Shown piece by piece: positions 8,279 through 14,844 of a DNA stretch of 58,158 nucleotides (its first letter is position 1; each line of letters begins with the position of its first letter). This stretch comes from an uncultured Lachnospiraceae bacterium (GTDB lineage Bacteria > Bacillota > Clostridia > Lachnospirales > Lachnospiraceae): the NCBI GenBank assembly GCA_948470905.1, contig CAOKQK010000010.1, forward strand, positions 1 through 58,158. Direction: 5' to 3'. Both the position numbers and the translations under genes were made by a program. Under the pieces are notes generated by a model that was given only the letters and a program-made list of their open reading frames with translations, was not told the origin of the DNA and made no database searches.

Positions 8279-9595
8279 TCAGCAAACCCTGTATCCGCCG
8301 TACTTCTCCGCATCGCTTCTGTGACAGCTCGCCCGAAGACGCACGCCTTCCTCCTGGTATTCCCGGGCAGAGACTGTTGCATTTTCCATCAGATAAGCCA
8401 CTACACCGCCGTTGTCGTAGGGGATCAGAAATTCCGCCTCCACCCTGTCAGCGTAGACACATTCCTTGATCAGTTCAGCCAGCTCCTCTATGCCATTGCC
8501 CAGCCTGGCGGCAATATAGATCCGCCTGTCCTGCCCTGCTGCGCCTGAGTGAAGCTTTTCTTCCGAATAATCCTCTGCGCCTGCATGCCCCTCCGCCTTA
8601 TCACACTTATTATACGCCACGATCCGGGGGATGTCCCCTGCACCAAGCTCCTTTAAGGTTTCCTCTGTCACTTCCATATGCTGCCTGAAATGCTCATCCG
8701 AAAAATCCACCACCTCCACGATCAGGTCCGCATACTTTACCTCCTCCAGCGTGGAGCGGAAAGCCTGGACCAGCCCGTGGGGCAGTTTATGGATAAAGCC
8801 CACCGTATCCGTCAGGAAAAAAGGTCTGTTATCCCCTGTATGGATACTGCGTACATTGGTTTCCAGCGTGGCAAAGAGCATGTCCTTCTCCAGGACATTT
8901 TTCTGTTCCCCTCCGCCGTACCTGTCCACCAGCTGGTTCATTATGGTGGATTTGCCGGCATTGGTATATCCAACCAATGCCACCTGGGGAATCCTGGACC
9001 GGCTGCGCTTTTTCCTCGTGGTTTCCCTGTTCTGCGCCACAGTCTCCAGCTCCTTTTTCAACATGCTGATGCGGTGCTCGATCTTACGGCGGTCCAGCTC
9101 CAGCTTTGTCTCGCCGGCTCCCTTGTTGCTCATGCTGCCGCCTGTGCCTCCCTGGCGGCTTAAGTTCTCACGCATGCCTACCAGCCTGGGAAGCATGTAC
9201 TGCAGGCTTGCAGCCTCCACCTGCAGCTTCGCCTCCCTGGTCTTTGCCCTGATGGAAAAGATATCCAGGATCAGATTAGTCCTGTCCAAAACCACCAGAT
9301 CCAGCTCCCTCCCCAGATTGCGCACCTGAGACGGGGACAGCGCATTGTCGAACACTACCTCCTGTGCCTCGCACTGTCCGGCGTATTCCTTCACCTCGGC
9401 AGCCTTTCCCGTACCGATGTACAGCGACTTGTTCACCTTCTCCATCCGCTGTACGATAATGCCCGCCACCTGCTTATAAGCAGCCTCGGCAAGGCTTTTC
9501 AGCTCCTCCATGGAGTGTTCAAAGTCCGGGTCCTCCCCTGTGTCCACTCCTACCAGCAGCACCCTTGTATATACGATTTCTTCCTCTGCTCTCAT
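8279..9595 (-). CDS. hflX: GTPase HflX, ribosome-rescue/splitting factor
   Basis: A 438-residue GTPase of the HflX family, which binds the 50S subunit and splits stalled ribosomes. The N-terminal HflX domain contains the glycine-rich RQGGTGGSMSNKGAGETKLE segment at about 150-170, followed by a coiled linker. The G domain has G1 GYTNAGKST (about 208), G3 DTVGF and G4 NKCD. The expected SA of G5 reads IAARLG, a modest departure. Start 9595 has GAGGT eight bases upstream. It lies 68 bp after the HAMP kinase gene and 27 bp before the acetyltransferase gene, so it may be co-transcribed with both signalling modules. Confidence 0.93.
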   Translation of the reverse strand: MRAEEEIVYTRVLLVGVDTGEDPDFEHSMEELKSLAEAAYKQVAGIIVQRMEKVNKSLYIGTGKAAEVKEYAGQCEAQEVVFDNALSPSQVRNLGRELDLVVLDRTNLILDIFSIRAKTREAKLQVEAASLQYMLPRLVGMRENLSRQGGTGGSMSNKGAGETKLELDRRKIEHRISMLKKELETVAQNRETTRKKRSRSRIPQVALVGYTNAGKSTIMNQLVDRYGGGEQKNVLEKDMLFATLETNVRSIHTGDNRPFFLTDTVGFIHKLPHGLVQAFRSTLEEVKYADLIVEVVDFSDEHFRQHMEVTEETLKELGAGDIPRIVAYNKCDKAEGHAGAEDYSEEKLHSGAAGQDRRIYIAARLGNGIEELAELIKECVYADRVEAEFLIPYDNGGVVAYLMENATVSAREYQEEGVRLRASCHRSDAEKYGGYRVC

Positions 9596-9663
9596 AAAAT
9601 ACCTCGATTCCGTTTCCGCAAGCGGGAACTAATTCCGTTCTCTGTGGGAACCTTTCCGCTCCC

Positions 9664-11175
9664 TCATGCCAATTCCAGCTCAAACCAGAACAGCACCCCA
9701 TTGCTGTAATTTTCCACACCATACTGCCGGTTCATGGACTCCATGATCGCCTTCACAATGGAAAGCCCCACGCCGCTGCCGCCGTACTCCCTTGTGCGCG
9801 CCTTGTCCACCTTGTAAAATTTCTCCCACAGATGGGGCAGGGCATCCTCCGGGATCGGCTCCCCGGTGTTGAACACTCCAACCCTGATCAGCCTCTCCCT
9901 CTGTTCCAGCGATACCACAATTTTTTTCTCTCCGCCGCAGTGGTTCACCGCATTGGAAAAATAATTCATAAAGACTTCCTCGGTCTTATATTCATCCGCC
10001 CAGACAAAAAACGGCTCCCACTGCTCCGTGCAGACCTGGATGCCATTCTGCTTCGTGAGTATTTGGGCAGACTGGATATAGTTATTCACCAGCGCAGTCA
10101 GGTCGAAGCGCTCCATCGTCACCACATCATTGCCAAACTCCAGCTGGTTCAGGGTGAGGAGCTTCTGCACCATGGTATTCATCTTGGAAGCCTCGTCCAT
10201 GATGACTTCGCAGTAGAAATTCCTGCTCTCCGGGTCGTCGTTCACACCCTCGGAAAGCCCTTCCGCATAGCCCTGGATCAGCGCGATGGGCGTCTTCAGC
10301 TCATGGGACACATTGGCCAGAAATTCCTTGCGCATCTCGTCTATCTGCTCTTTCCTTTCAATATCCTTCTGCAGCTCATTGTTGGCGGTCTTAAGCTCCG
10401 ATATGGACTGCTCCAGCGAGGAGGACAGCTTGTTGATATTCTCCCCCAGAAGGTCTATCTCATTGTGTGCGTTTCCCGTATACTTCGCCTCGAAATCAAG
10501 ATGGACCATCTGCTCGGAAATATGGCTCAGCTTCAGGATCGGCCTTGTGATCCTTCCCGTCACGAACCAGATGATGGCTGCGCCCAAAACCATGCCTGCC
10601 AGACCCGAATAGGCGAAGAAGCGGTTTGCGATCTTGACGCTCTCCCGAATGCTCTCCACTGGGGTGCGCATGATAAAAGAAATACCTGTGTTCAGCCTGC
10701 CGTACATCTCCAGATAGTCATCATCCCCAACCTGAACCCTCTGCAGCACATAATCCTCATCCTTCCCCAGGATCCGCTGTTCGTCATCGGTGATAATACC
10801 CAGTATATACCCGAAAAGCCGCCTCTCCAGTTCGGCGCCGCCGTTAAAAGACTGGTACTTCACCATGGAATCCGCATCCATTACATAAACCATGATATTG
10901 TACACGCTGCACACGTCATCCAGCGCCGCCTTAAATTCCTCCGTGCTGTAGGTATCGCTGTTTGCCGCCTGACTGATAGTCCAGTACGCGCTCATGATGA
11001 CCTTCGTCTTGGTGTTCATATAATACTGTCCCAGGAACATACTGTTGATAAACCAGCACAGAAGGACCACCCCTGTCATCAGCCCGATAAAGATCAGGGA
11101 AAACTGAAGCCTGACAGAATGCTGTACTTTTTCATTATGCTGGTTAAGTTTCTTCTTGAAAAAAAGACACGCCAT
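9664..11175 (-). CDS. HAMP-containing membrane sensor histidine kinase
   Basis: About 503 residues. One membrane helix near 25-45 (LIFIGLMTGVVLLCWF), an extracytoplasmic sensor to about 180, a second helix, HAMP (RITRPILKLSHISEQM), a coiled linker, HisKA with FLANVSHELKTPIALIQGY (His about 290), and HATPase with N-box NYFSNAVNHC and G-box GSGVGLSIVKAIM. Architecture resembles VicK/PhoR-type kinases responding to envelope stress. ATG at 11175 follows GGAGG by 11 bases; a TTG six codons upstream is the alternative. Its likely partner is the OmpR-type regulator at 11944-12627, with a GNAT gene between them, an unusual split of the pair. Confidence 0.88.
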   Translation of the reverse strand: MACLFFKKKLNQHNEKVQHSVRLQFSLIFIGLMTGVVLLCWFINSMFLGQYYMNTKTKVIMSAYWTISQAANSDTYSTEEFKAALDDVCSVYNIMVYVMDADSMVKYQSFNGGAELERRLFGYILGIITDDEQRILGKDEDYVLQRVQVGDDDYLEMYGRLNTGISFIMRTPVESIRESVKIANRFFAYSGLAGMVLGAAIIWFVTGRITRPILKLSHISEQMVHLDFEAKYTGNAHNEIDLLGENINKLSSSLEQSISELKTANNELQKDIERKEQIDEMRKEFLANVSHELKTPIALIQGYAEGLSEGVNDDPESRNFYCEVIMDEASKMNTMVQKLLTLNQLEFGNDVVTMERFDLTALVNNYIQSAQILTKQNGIQVCTEQWEPFFVWADEYKTEEVFMNYFSNAVNHCGGEKKIVVSLEQRERLIRVGVFNTGEPIPEDALPHLWEKFYKVDKARTREYGGSGVGLSIVKAIMESMNRQYGVENYSNGVLFWFELELA

Positions 11176-11214
11176 GCTGCCCCAAACCTCCAAAAGCCCC
11201 GCTTTCCGCCGCGT

Positions 11215-11760
11215 CTACAGCTTCCTCACCATCCAAATATCATCTGCATAAGTGCCGTCCTCGTATTTGTTCGCCCTGGGAATCCTGCCGCACTCCTGAA
11301 AGCCGACGCTCTCATACAGGCGGTAAGCCCTTGTATTGCCATCCACCAGGGTAAGCTCCGCCTGTTCATAGCCTTTTGCAGCGGCTTCCTCCAGCAGCTT
11401 CCTCATCATAAGCTTTCCCAGCCCCTGGCCGGTATATTTCTGGAAAAGCGCTATTCCGATGCCTGCCCGATGCGCCTCTCTCCGGTTTCCCGTCCTGCCC
11501 TGGAAGGAGCAGTTTCCCGCGTACTCCCCGTCAATAAAAGCAAGTATCAAAAGCTTATGCTCGGAATCATTATAGGACTTTATAAAATCTTCCTCCTGCT
11601 CCACCGTATATTGGACTTCCTCCGGCCCGCACATCAGGAATCTCGTCTCACCTGTGACAGTCTTCAGATAATCAATCAGCATCTGTGCCTCATCCGGCCT
11701 TGCGTTCCTAAGCAGGACCTCTTTTCCGTTCAAATTGTATTTTTCTTCTTTGATGCGCAT
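11215..11760 (-). CDS. GNAT-family N-acetyltransferase
   Basis: A 181-residue acyltransferase. ATG at 11760 has GGAGGA seven bases upstream. The open frame continues 58 codons upstream, but that part is the translated downstream repeat array and not a plausible protein. Visible GNAT signatures: beta strand with AGIGIALFQKYTGQGLGKLM (acetyl-CoA loop, R/Q-x-x-G-x-G/A) and the late motif LTLVDGNTRAYRLYESVGF typical of RimI-like enzymes. Substrate unknown: protein N termini, polyamines and small amines are all possible. It lies between a response regulator and a histidine kinase. It may respond to the same stress, but nothing in the sequence proves a functional link. Confidence 0.85.
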   Translation of the reverse strand: MRIKEEKYNLNGKEVLLRNARPDEAQMLIDYLKTVTGETRFLMCGPEEVQYTVEQEEDFIKSYNDSEHKLLILAFIDGEYAGNCSFQGRTGNRREAHRAGIGIALFQKYTGQGLGKLMMRKLLEEAAAKGYEQAELTLVDGNTRAYRLYESVGFQECGRIPRANKYEDGTYADDIWMVRKL

Positions 11761-11779
11761 AATGATTCTTCCTCCGTTA

Positions 11780-11946
11780 TTCCTGGCCGACCTCCAGCTT
11801 GTACCCCGATGCCCATGGGGCATGGGGGTTTTCATTCCTGGCTGACTTCCAGCTTGTACCCCGATGCCCATGGGGCATGGGGGGTTTTCATTCCTGGCTG
11901 ACTTCCAATTTGTACCCCGATGCCCATGGGGCATGGGGGGTTTTCA
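11780..11946. repeat. Three tandem 55-56 bp units derived from the response-regulator 3' end
   Basis: Units begin near 11780, 11835 and 11891, and the parental segment is at 11947-11975 inside the regulator gene. Each unit, read on the minus strand, encodes the same end GYKLEVSQE-stop (GQE in the outermost), with synonymous differences such as TACAAGCTGGAAGTC against TATAAACTGGAGGTT. Each also carries an inverted copy (CCCCCATGCCCCA) of the gene's TGGGGCATGGGG, making a GC-rich hairpin between successive units. They fill the gap between the regulator stop and the GNAT ribosome binding site. Confidence 0.9.
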
Positions 11947-12627
11947 TTCCTGACTAACCTCCAGTTTATACCCCATGCCCCAGATTGTTTTGATGAGGTC
12001 GCCCTTCTCACCCATTTTGCTGCGAAGCTTTTTTACATGGGTGTCAATTGTCCTGGCATCGCCAAAATAGTCGTAATTCCACACATTGTTCAGTATCTTC
12101 TCCCGGGAAAGGGCGATCCCCCTGTTTTCCACAAAATATGTCAGAAGCTCAAATTCCTTGTAACTGAGCTCCACTTCCCTGCCGTCTATCATCACCCGGT
12201 GCGCTGCCTTGTCAATCTCAATGCCGCCGCAGCTTAAGACTTCCTCGTTGGCACGCTGATTGGTCCTGCGCAGGATTGCTTCTATGCGCGCCACCAGAAT
12301 TTTAGGGCTGAATGGTTTCGTAATATACTCATCCACCCCCAGCTGAAACCCCTGCAGCTCGTCCTTCTCGTCAGCTCTTGCCGTCAGCATGATGATCGGC
12401 ACTCCCGAGTAGGCACGGATTTCCCTGCACACCTGCCAGCCGTCCATTTTCGGCATCATGACGTCCAGCACAACCAGCGCGATATCCTTCTCCTGGAAGA
12501 AAATATCCAGCGCCTCCGTGCCGTCCCCGGCCTCCAGCACATCATAATTACCCTTCACCAGGAAATCCCGCACCAGCTTGCGCATCCTGCTCTCATCATC
12601 CACAACCAAAATCTTTAACCTGTCCAT
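11944..12627 (-). CDS. OmpR/PhoB-family response regulator
   Basis: A 227-residue two-component regulator. Receiver: acidic pair VDDES, phosphoacceptor Asp55 in LVVLDVMMPKMDG, conserved T/A in IIMLTARADE, and KPFSPK. C-terminal winged helix includes ELSYKEFELLTYFVENRG and the recognition region DARTIDTHVKKLRSKMG. ATG 12627 (AAGGTG eight bases upstream) is preferred to a GTG three codons earlier. The protein ends WGMGYKLEVSQE, and that terminus is the source of the tandem repeats just downstream. Likely partner: the HAMP kinase at 9664-11175. Upstream at 12697-12757 a direct repeat TGGCTGGCTCC flanks the palindrome GGGGCATGCATGCCCC. Confidence 0.9.
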   Translation of the reverse strand: MDRLKILVVDDESRMRKLVRDFLVKGNYDVLEAGDGTEALDIFFQEKDIALVVLDVMMPKMDGWQVCREIRAYSGVPIIMLTARADEKDELQGFQLGVDEYITKPFSPKILVARIEAILRRTNQRANEEVLSCGGIEIDKAAHRVMIDGREVELSYKEFELLTYFVENRGIALSREKILNNVWNYDYFGDARTIDTHVKKLRSKMGEKGDLIKTIWGMGYKLEVSQE

Positions 12628-12696
12628 AACGTCCACACCTTTTCCCTGCAGGCTGCTCCTGCCACTTCTTTCCGGAAATGCATATCCTCATCCAAT

Positions 12697-12757
12697 GGCT
12701 GGCTCCCGCCCTTTCTGCCCGCTGGGGCATGCATGCCCCTTCCTCTGGCTGGCTCCT
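12697..12757. repeat. Direct repeat flanking a perfect palindrome upstream of the regulator gene
   Basis: TGGCTGGCTCC occurs at 12697-12707 and again at 12747-12757, 50 bp apart. GGGGCATGCATGCCCC (about 12724-12739) lies between. It resembles a two-copy version of the direct-repeat-plus-palindrome arrays nearby, or could be a regulatory site of the response regulator. No other feature is seen in 12637-12831. Confidence 0.55.
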
Positions 12758-12831
12758 GATTCCCTGATCTCAAAGTACCGCACATTGTTCTACATATATT
12801 ATGGCACAAAAATATGTCTCTTTTGTGAACA

Positions 12832-13407
12832 TTACTGATTATGATCCAGCTTAAGTTCCAGCTCCCTCTCTCGGATCTTCTGTTCTCTCTCCGTCAGCTC
12901 CTGCTCCCAGGTGGAATATTTGTCCCGGATAGCCCTTTCGTAATTAAAAATATTGGGCTGATCACTCTTGAGGGATATGGCAAACATGGCGCAGATTGCG
13001 ATCACAAGCAGCACATTGGAGATCACCGATATGATAAGCGCAAACTTGCGCCCGTCCGGCTCCTGCCCTCTGTCGCGCACCTTTTTTCTGGCGGGCTGCA
13101 CCTGCTCGGAAGGCTCGCCGCTGAAGGTCATGCCAAGAGGGATAGCCGCAACGTTATCCGGTTCAAAGCCCGGCTGCTCCAGCAGGAAATCCTGCAGATG
13201 CTTTAGATACCGCAATCCCACAGGCGTCCGGAAGATCCGGTCCTGGATTGCCTTTTCGTATATATATTTGATGCTGTCCGGCGTGTTGTAATCAATGCGC
13301 TCCTCCAGATATTTAATCTTCTGTTTCTCCGCATTTGCCAGCCTGGCGTCCTCCTCCGTCCGGAATATATAGCCGCCCACAATCTGGTTTTTCTCGTCTG
13401 TTTTCAT
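12832..13407 (-). CDS. Conserved-looking membrane protein of unknown function
   Basis: A 191-residue protein I do not recognise. N-terminal soluble part (1-115): a short segment GGYIFRTEEDARLANAEKQK, then a helical region NTPDSIKYIYEKAIQDRIF and GLRYLKHLQDFLLEQPGF. One membrane helix follows at about 122-145 (FALIISVISNVLLVIAICAMF), then a charged amphipathic helix to the C terminus (EQELTEREQKIRERELELKL) that looks like a coiled coil. Topology could place the large N-terminal part inside the cell. GGGAGG lies eight bases before the ATG. Directly upstream are four 19-bp repeats, and beyond them tmRNA on the same strand. No functional guess is justified. Confidence 0.7.
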   Translation of the reverse strand: MKTDEKNQIVGGYIFRTEEDARLANAEKQKIKYLEERIDYNTPDSIKYIYEKAIQDRIFRTPVGLRYLKHLQDFLLEQPGFEPDNVAAIPLGMTFSGEPSEQVQPARKKVRDRGQEPDGRKFALIISVISNVLLVIAICAMFAISLKSDQPNIFNYERAIRDKYSTWEQELTEREQKIRERELELKLDHNQ

Positions 13408-13426
13408 CTATACACCTCCCATTCCA

Positions 13427-13504
13427 GTTCCCACTTGTGGGAACTTGCCCCGCTTGTGGGAACTTGTCACACTTGTGAGAACTTGTCCCACAGGCAGGAA
13501 CTTA
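13427..13504. repeat. Four-copy 19-bp tandem repeat with palindromic core GTTCCCAC-TTGTGGGAAC
   Basis: AACTT recurs at 13442, 13461, 13480 and 13499, an exact 19-bp period, within units like CTTGTGGGAACTTG. The first is a near-perfect palindrome at 13427-13444. It sits upstream of the 191-residue gene and could bind a regulator. A similar sequence with two GGGAAC blocks lies at about 9618-9655 before hflX. Confidence 0.75.
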
Positions 13505-13706
13505 TTCCGCCCTCTACACTTCTACGCCCCCCCGGCTGTAAAGAATTTTCATCTGCATAGGTCCCGGCTGTAAATCCTTTCCGGGGTATATCCATACTGA
13601 GACTGTTATTACTTCCGGGGTATATCCGTTTCAAGGCTATTACACGAAACGCACAGAAAGCTATCGCTTGTCTGTGCGCTGTTACCAGATAACATCTGGG
13701 AAATCA

Positions 13707-13875
13707 TGAAGCAAAGGGAAGCCGAACCCAAAAGGTCCAGCTCAGCCGCTTTACTGAAATCTGGAGTAGAGGGGAGCCGGAACCCAAGGGGTTCGACTCG
13801 GCCCAATTGCTTTGTCAGTGGAGTAGAGGGGAGTCGGAACCCAAGGGGTTCGACTCGGCCCAATTGCTTTGTCAG
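13707..13875. repeat. Tandem 55-57 bp units derived from the tmRNA 3' terminus
   Basis: Copies of TGGAGTAGAGGGGAG, the complement of the tmRNA acceptor/T-arm end, begin at 13876 (the real gene), 13819 and 13762, exactly 57 bp apart. A decayed copy (TGAAGCAAAGGGAAG) begins at 13707. Each repeat unit also carries an inverted copy of the T-arm, so that GAGTCGGAACCC pairs with GGGTTCGACTC as a strong hairpin (13831-13856 in the best copy). The rest of 13505-13706 holds nothing I can name. Confidence 0.9.
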
Positions 13876-14271
13876 TGGAGTAGAGGGGAGTCGAACCCCT
13901 GTCCAAAAGCCCATTCCCTGTCCTTCTACTATCATAGTCCGTTATCCTGGGCCAGTAAACTGACCCTTTTCCCTCGGAAATCAGGAAACGAACAACCTGA
14001 AATCTCCGGTAGCTTCATAATACGCCCGCGCGCGCAAAGCTTAGCGCGTGTCGTTTCTCACATAGTCGACGCCCGGATCCGCAGGTGTGAGTGCCCACGG
14101 GCGGACGAGCCGCTTAAGCGGCGTCACGGACAGCGGTTAGGCTGCCAGTGCGTACTGAGTATTATCTTCAGCGTTTATTTTAGTATGGCGAACAAGTTCG
14201 CCCTGCGATTAACGTGTCGCAACGGATAGCTTCTCCAGCTGCAGGACCCCTGTCGAAACCTTTACTACCCC
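13876..14271 (-). ncRNA. ssrA: Transfer-messenger RNA (tmRNA)
   Basis: A one-piece tmRNA of about 396 nt. The 5' end GGGGTAG (14271-14265) pairs with the 3' CTACTCC (13883-13877), closing the tRNA-like acceptor stem; T-arm AGGGG-TTCGACT-CCCCT is intact. The conserved 5' region AAAGGTTTCGACAGGG is present. The tag frame at 14175-14137 (AAC GCT GAA GAT ...) reads (N)AEDNTQYALAA then TAA; the exact resume codon is my inference. CCA is not encoded after the discriminator A, so it must be added. It tags and rescues stalled translation products with SmpB, whose gene lies 100 bp upstream on the same strand. It has its own consensus promoter. Confidence 0.96.
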
Positions 14272-14312
14272 TTAAATCCTGTCGGACAAAATTAAGGATA
14301 GAAGATAATTTT

Positions 14313-14341
14313 AGTATATGCAATTTTTGATACTCTGTCAA
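14313..14341 (-). promoter_or_regulatory. ssrA promoter
   Basis: Minus strand TTGACA (14341-14336), 17-bp spacer, TATACT (14318-14313). It would start transcription about 35 nt before the mature tmRNA 5' end, leaving a short leader for RNase P to remove. Confidence 0.85.
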
Positions 14342-14371
14342 TGCTTTTAAATAAACTGATTGCTAATAATT

Positions 14372-14842
14372 TCAGAGATTTTTCACCTTAAATTCCCTCT
14401 CCGTCTCTCTCCGCCGATCCTTTTTCGCAATGGCTTCTCTCTTGTCATAGAGCTTTTTGCCCCGCGCCAGCCCTATCTCGATCTTTACCTTTCCCTCCTT
14501 GAAATAGACCTGCAGGGGCACCAGGGTATAGCCCTTTTCCGCAACCTTCCCGGCAAGCTTGTTGATCTCATATTTGTGCATCAGCAGCTTTTTCACCCTC
14601 AGGGGGTCTTTGTTAAATATATTTCCCTTTTCATAGGGACTGACATGCATGCCGTAGACGAAGACCTCGCCGTTTTCGATGCGGATGAAGGATTCCTTGA
14701 TACTGCATTTCCCCATCCGCATGGACTTGACCTCCGTCCCGTGCAGCACCACGCCGGTCTCATAAGTCTCGTCGATGAAATAATCGTGATATGCCTTTTT
14801 ATTGTTAGCAATCTGCTTACGTGTGTTCTCTGTTTTTGCCAT
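14372..14842 (-). CDS. smpB: SsrA-binding protein SmpB
   Basis: A 156-residue small basic protein that binds the tRNA-like domain of tmRNA and brings it to stalled ribosomes. Visible family features: N-terminal basic helix, beta-barrel core with [22 protein letters not shown], the [18 protein letters not shown]-like segment (here [12 protein letters not shown]), and the basic tail [19 protein letters not shown] that inserts in the mRNA channel. Length is as usual. The ribosome binding site AGGAGGTG lies in the last codons of rnr, with the rnr stop two bases before the smpB ATG, so the two are translationally coupled. ssrA follows downstream. Confidence 0.96.
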   Translation of the reverse strand: MAKTENTRKQIANNKKAYHDYFIDETYETGVVLHGTEVKSMRMGKCSIKESFIRIENGEVFVYGMHVSPYEKGNIFNKDPLRVKKLLMHKYEINKLAGKVAEKGYTLVPLQVYFKEGKVKIEIGLARGKKLYDKREAIAKKDRRRETEREFKVKNL

Positions 14843-14844
14843 CT

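Noticed and set aside
11761-11934. N-terminal 58-codon extension of the GNAT protein
   Set aside because: It is the 56-bp repeat read in a frame; the GGAGGA site points to ATG 11760.
13707-13875. Genomic island boundary at ssrA
   Set aside because: No integrase, phage or mobilisation genes within reach on either side; neighbours are core genes.
13609-14229. ORFs on both strands around tmRNA
   Set aside because: They are translations of tmRNA and its 3'-end repeats; no ribosome binding sites.
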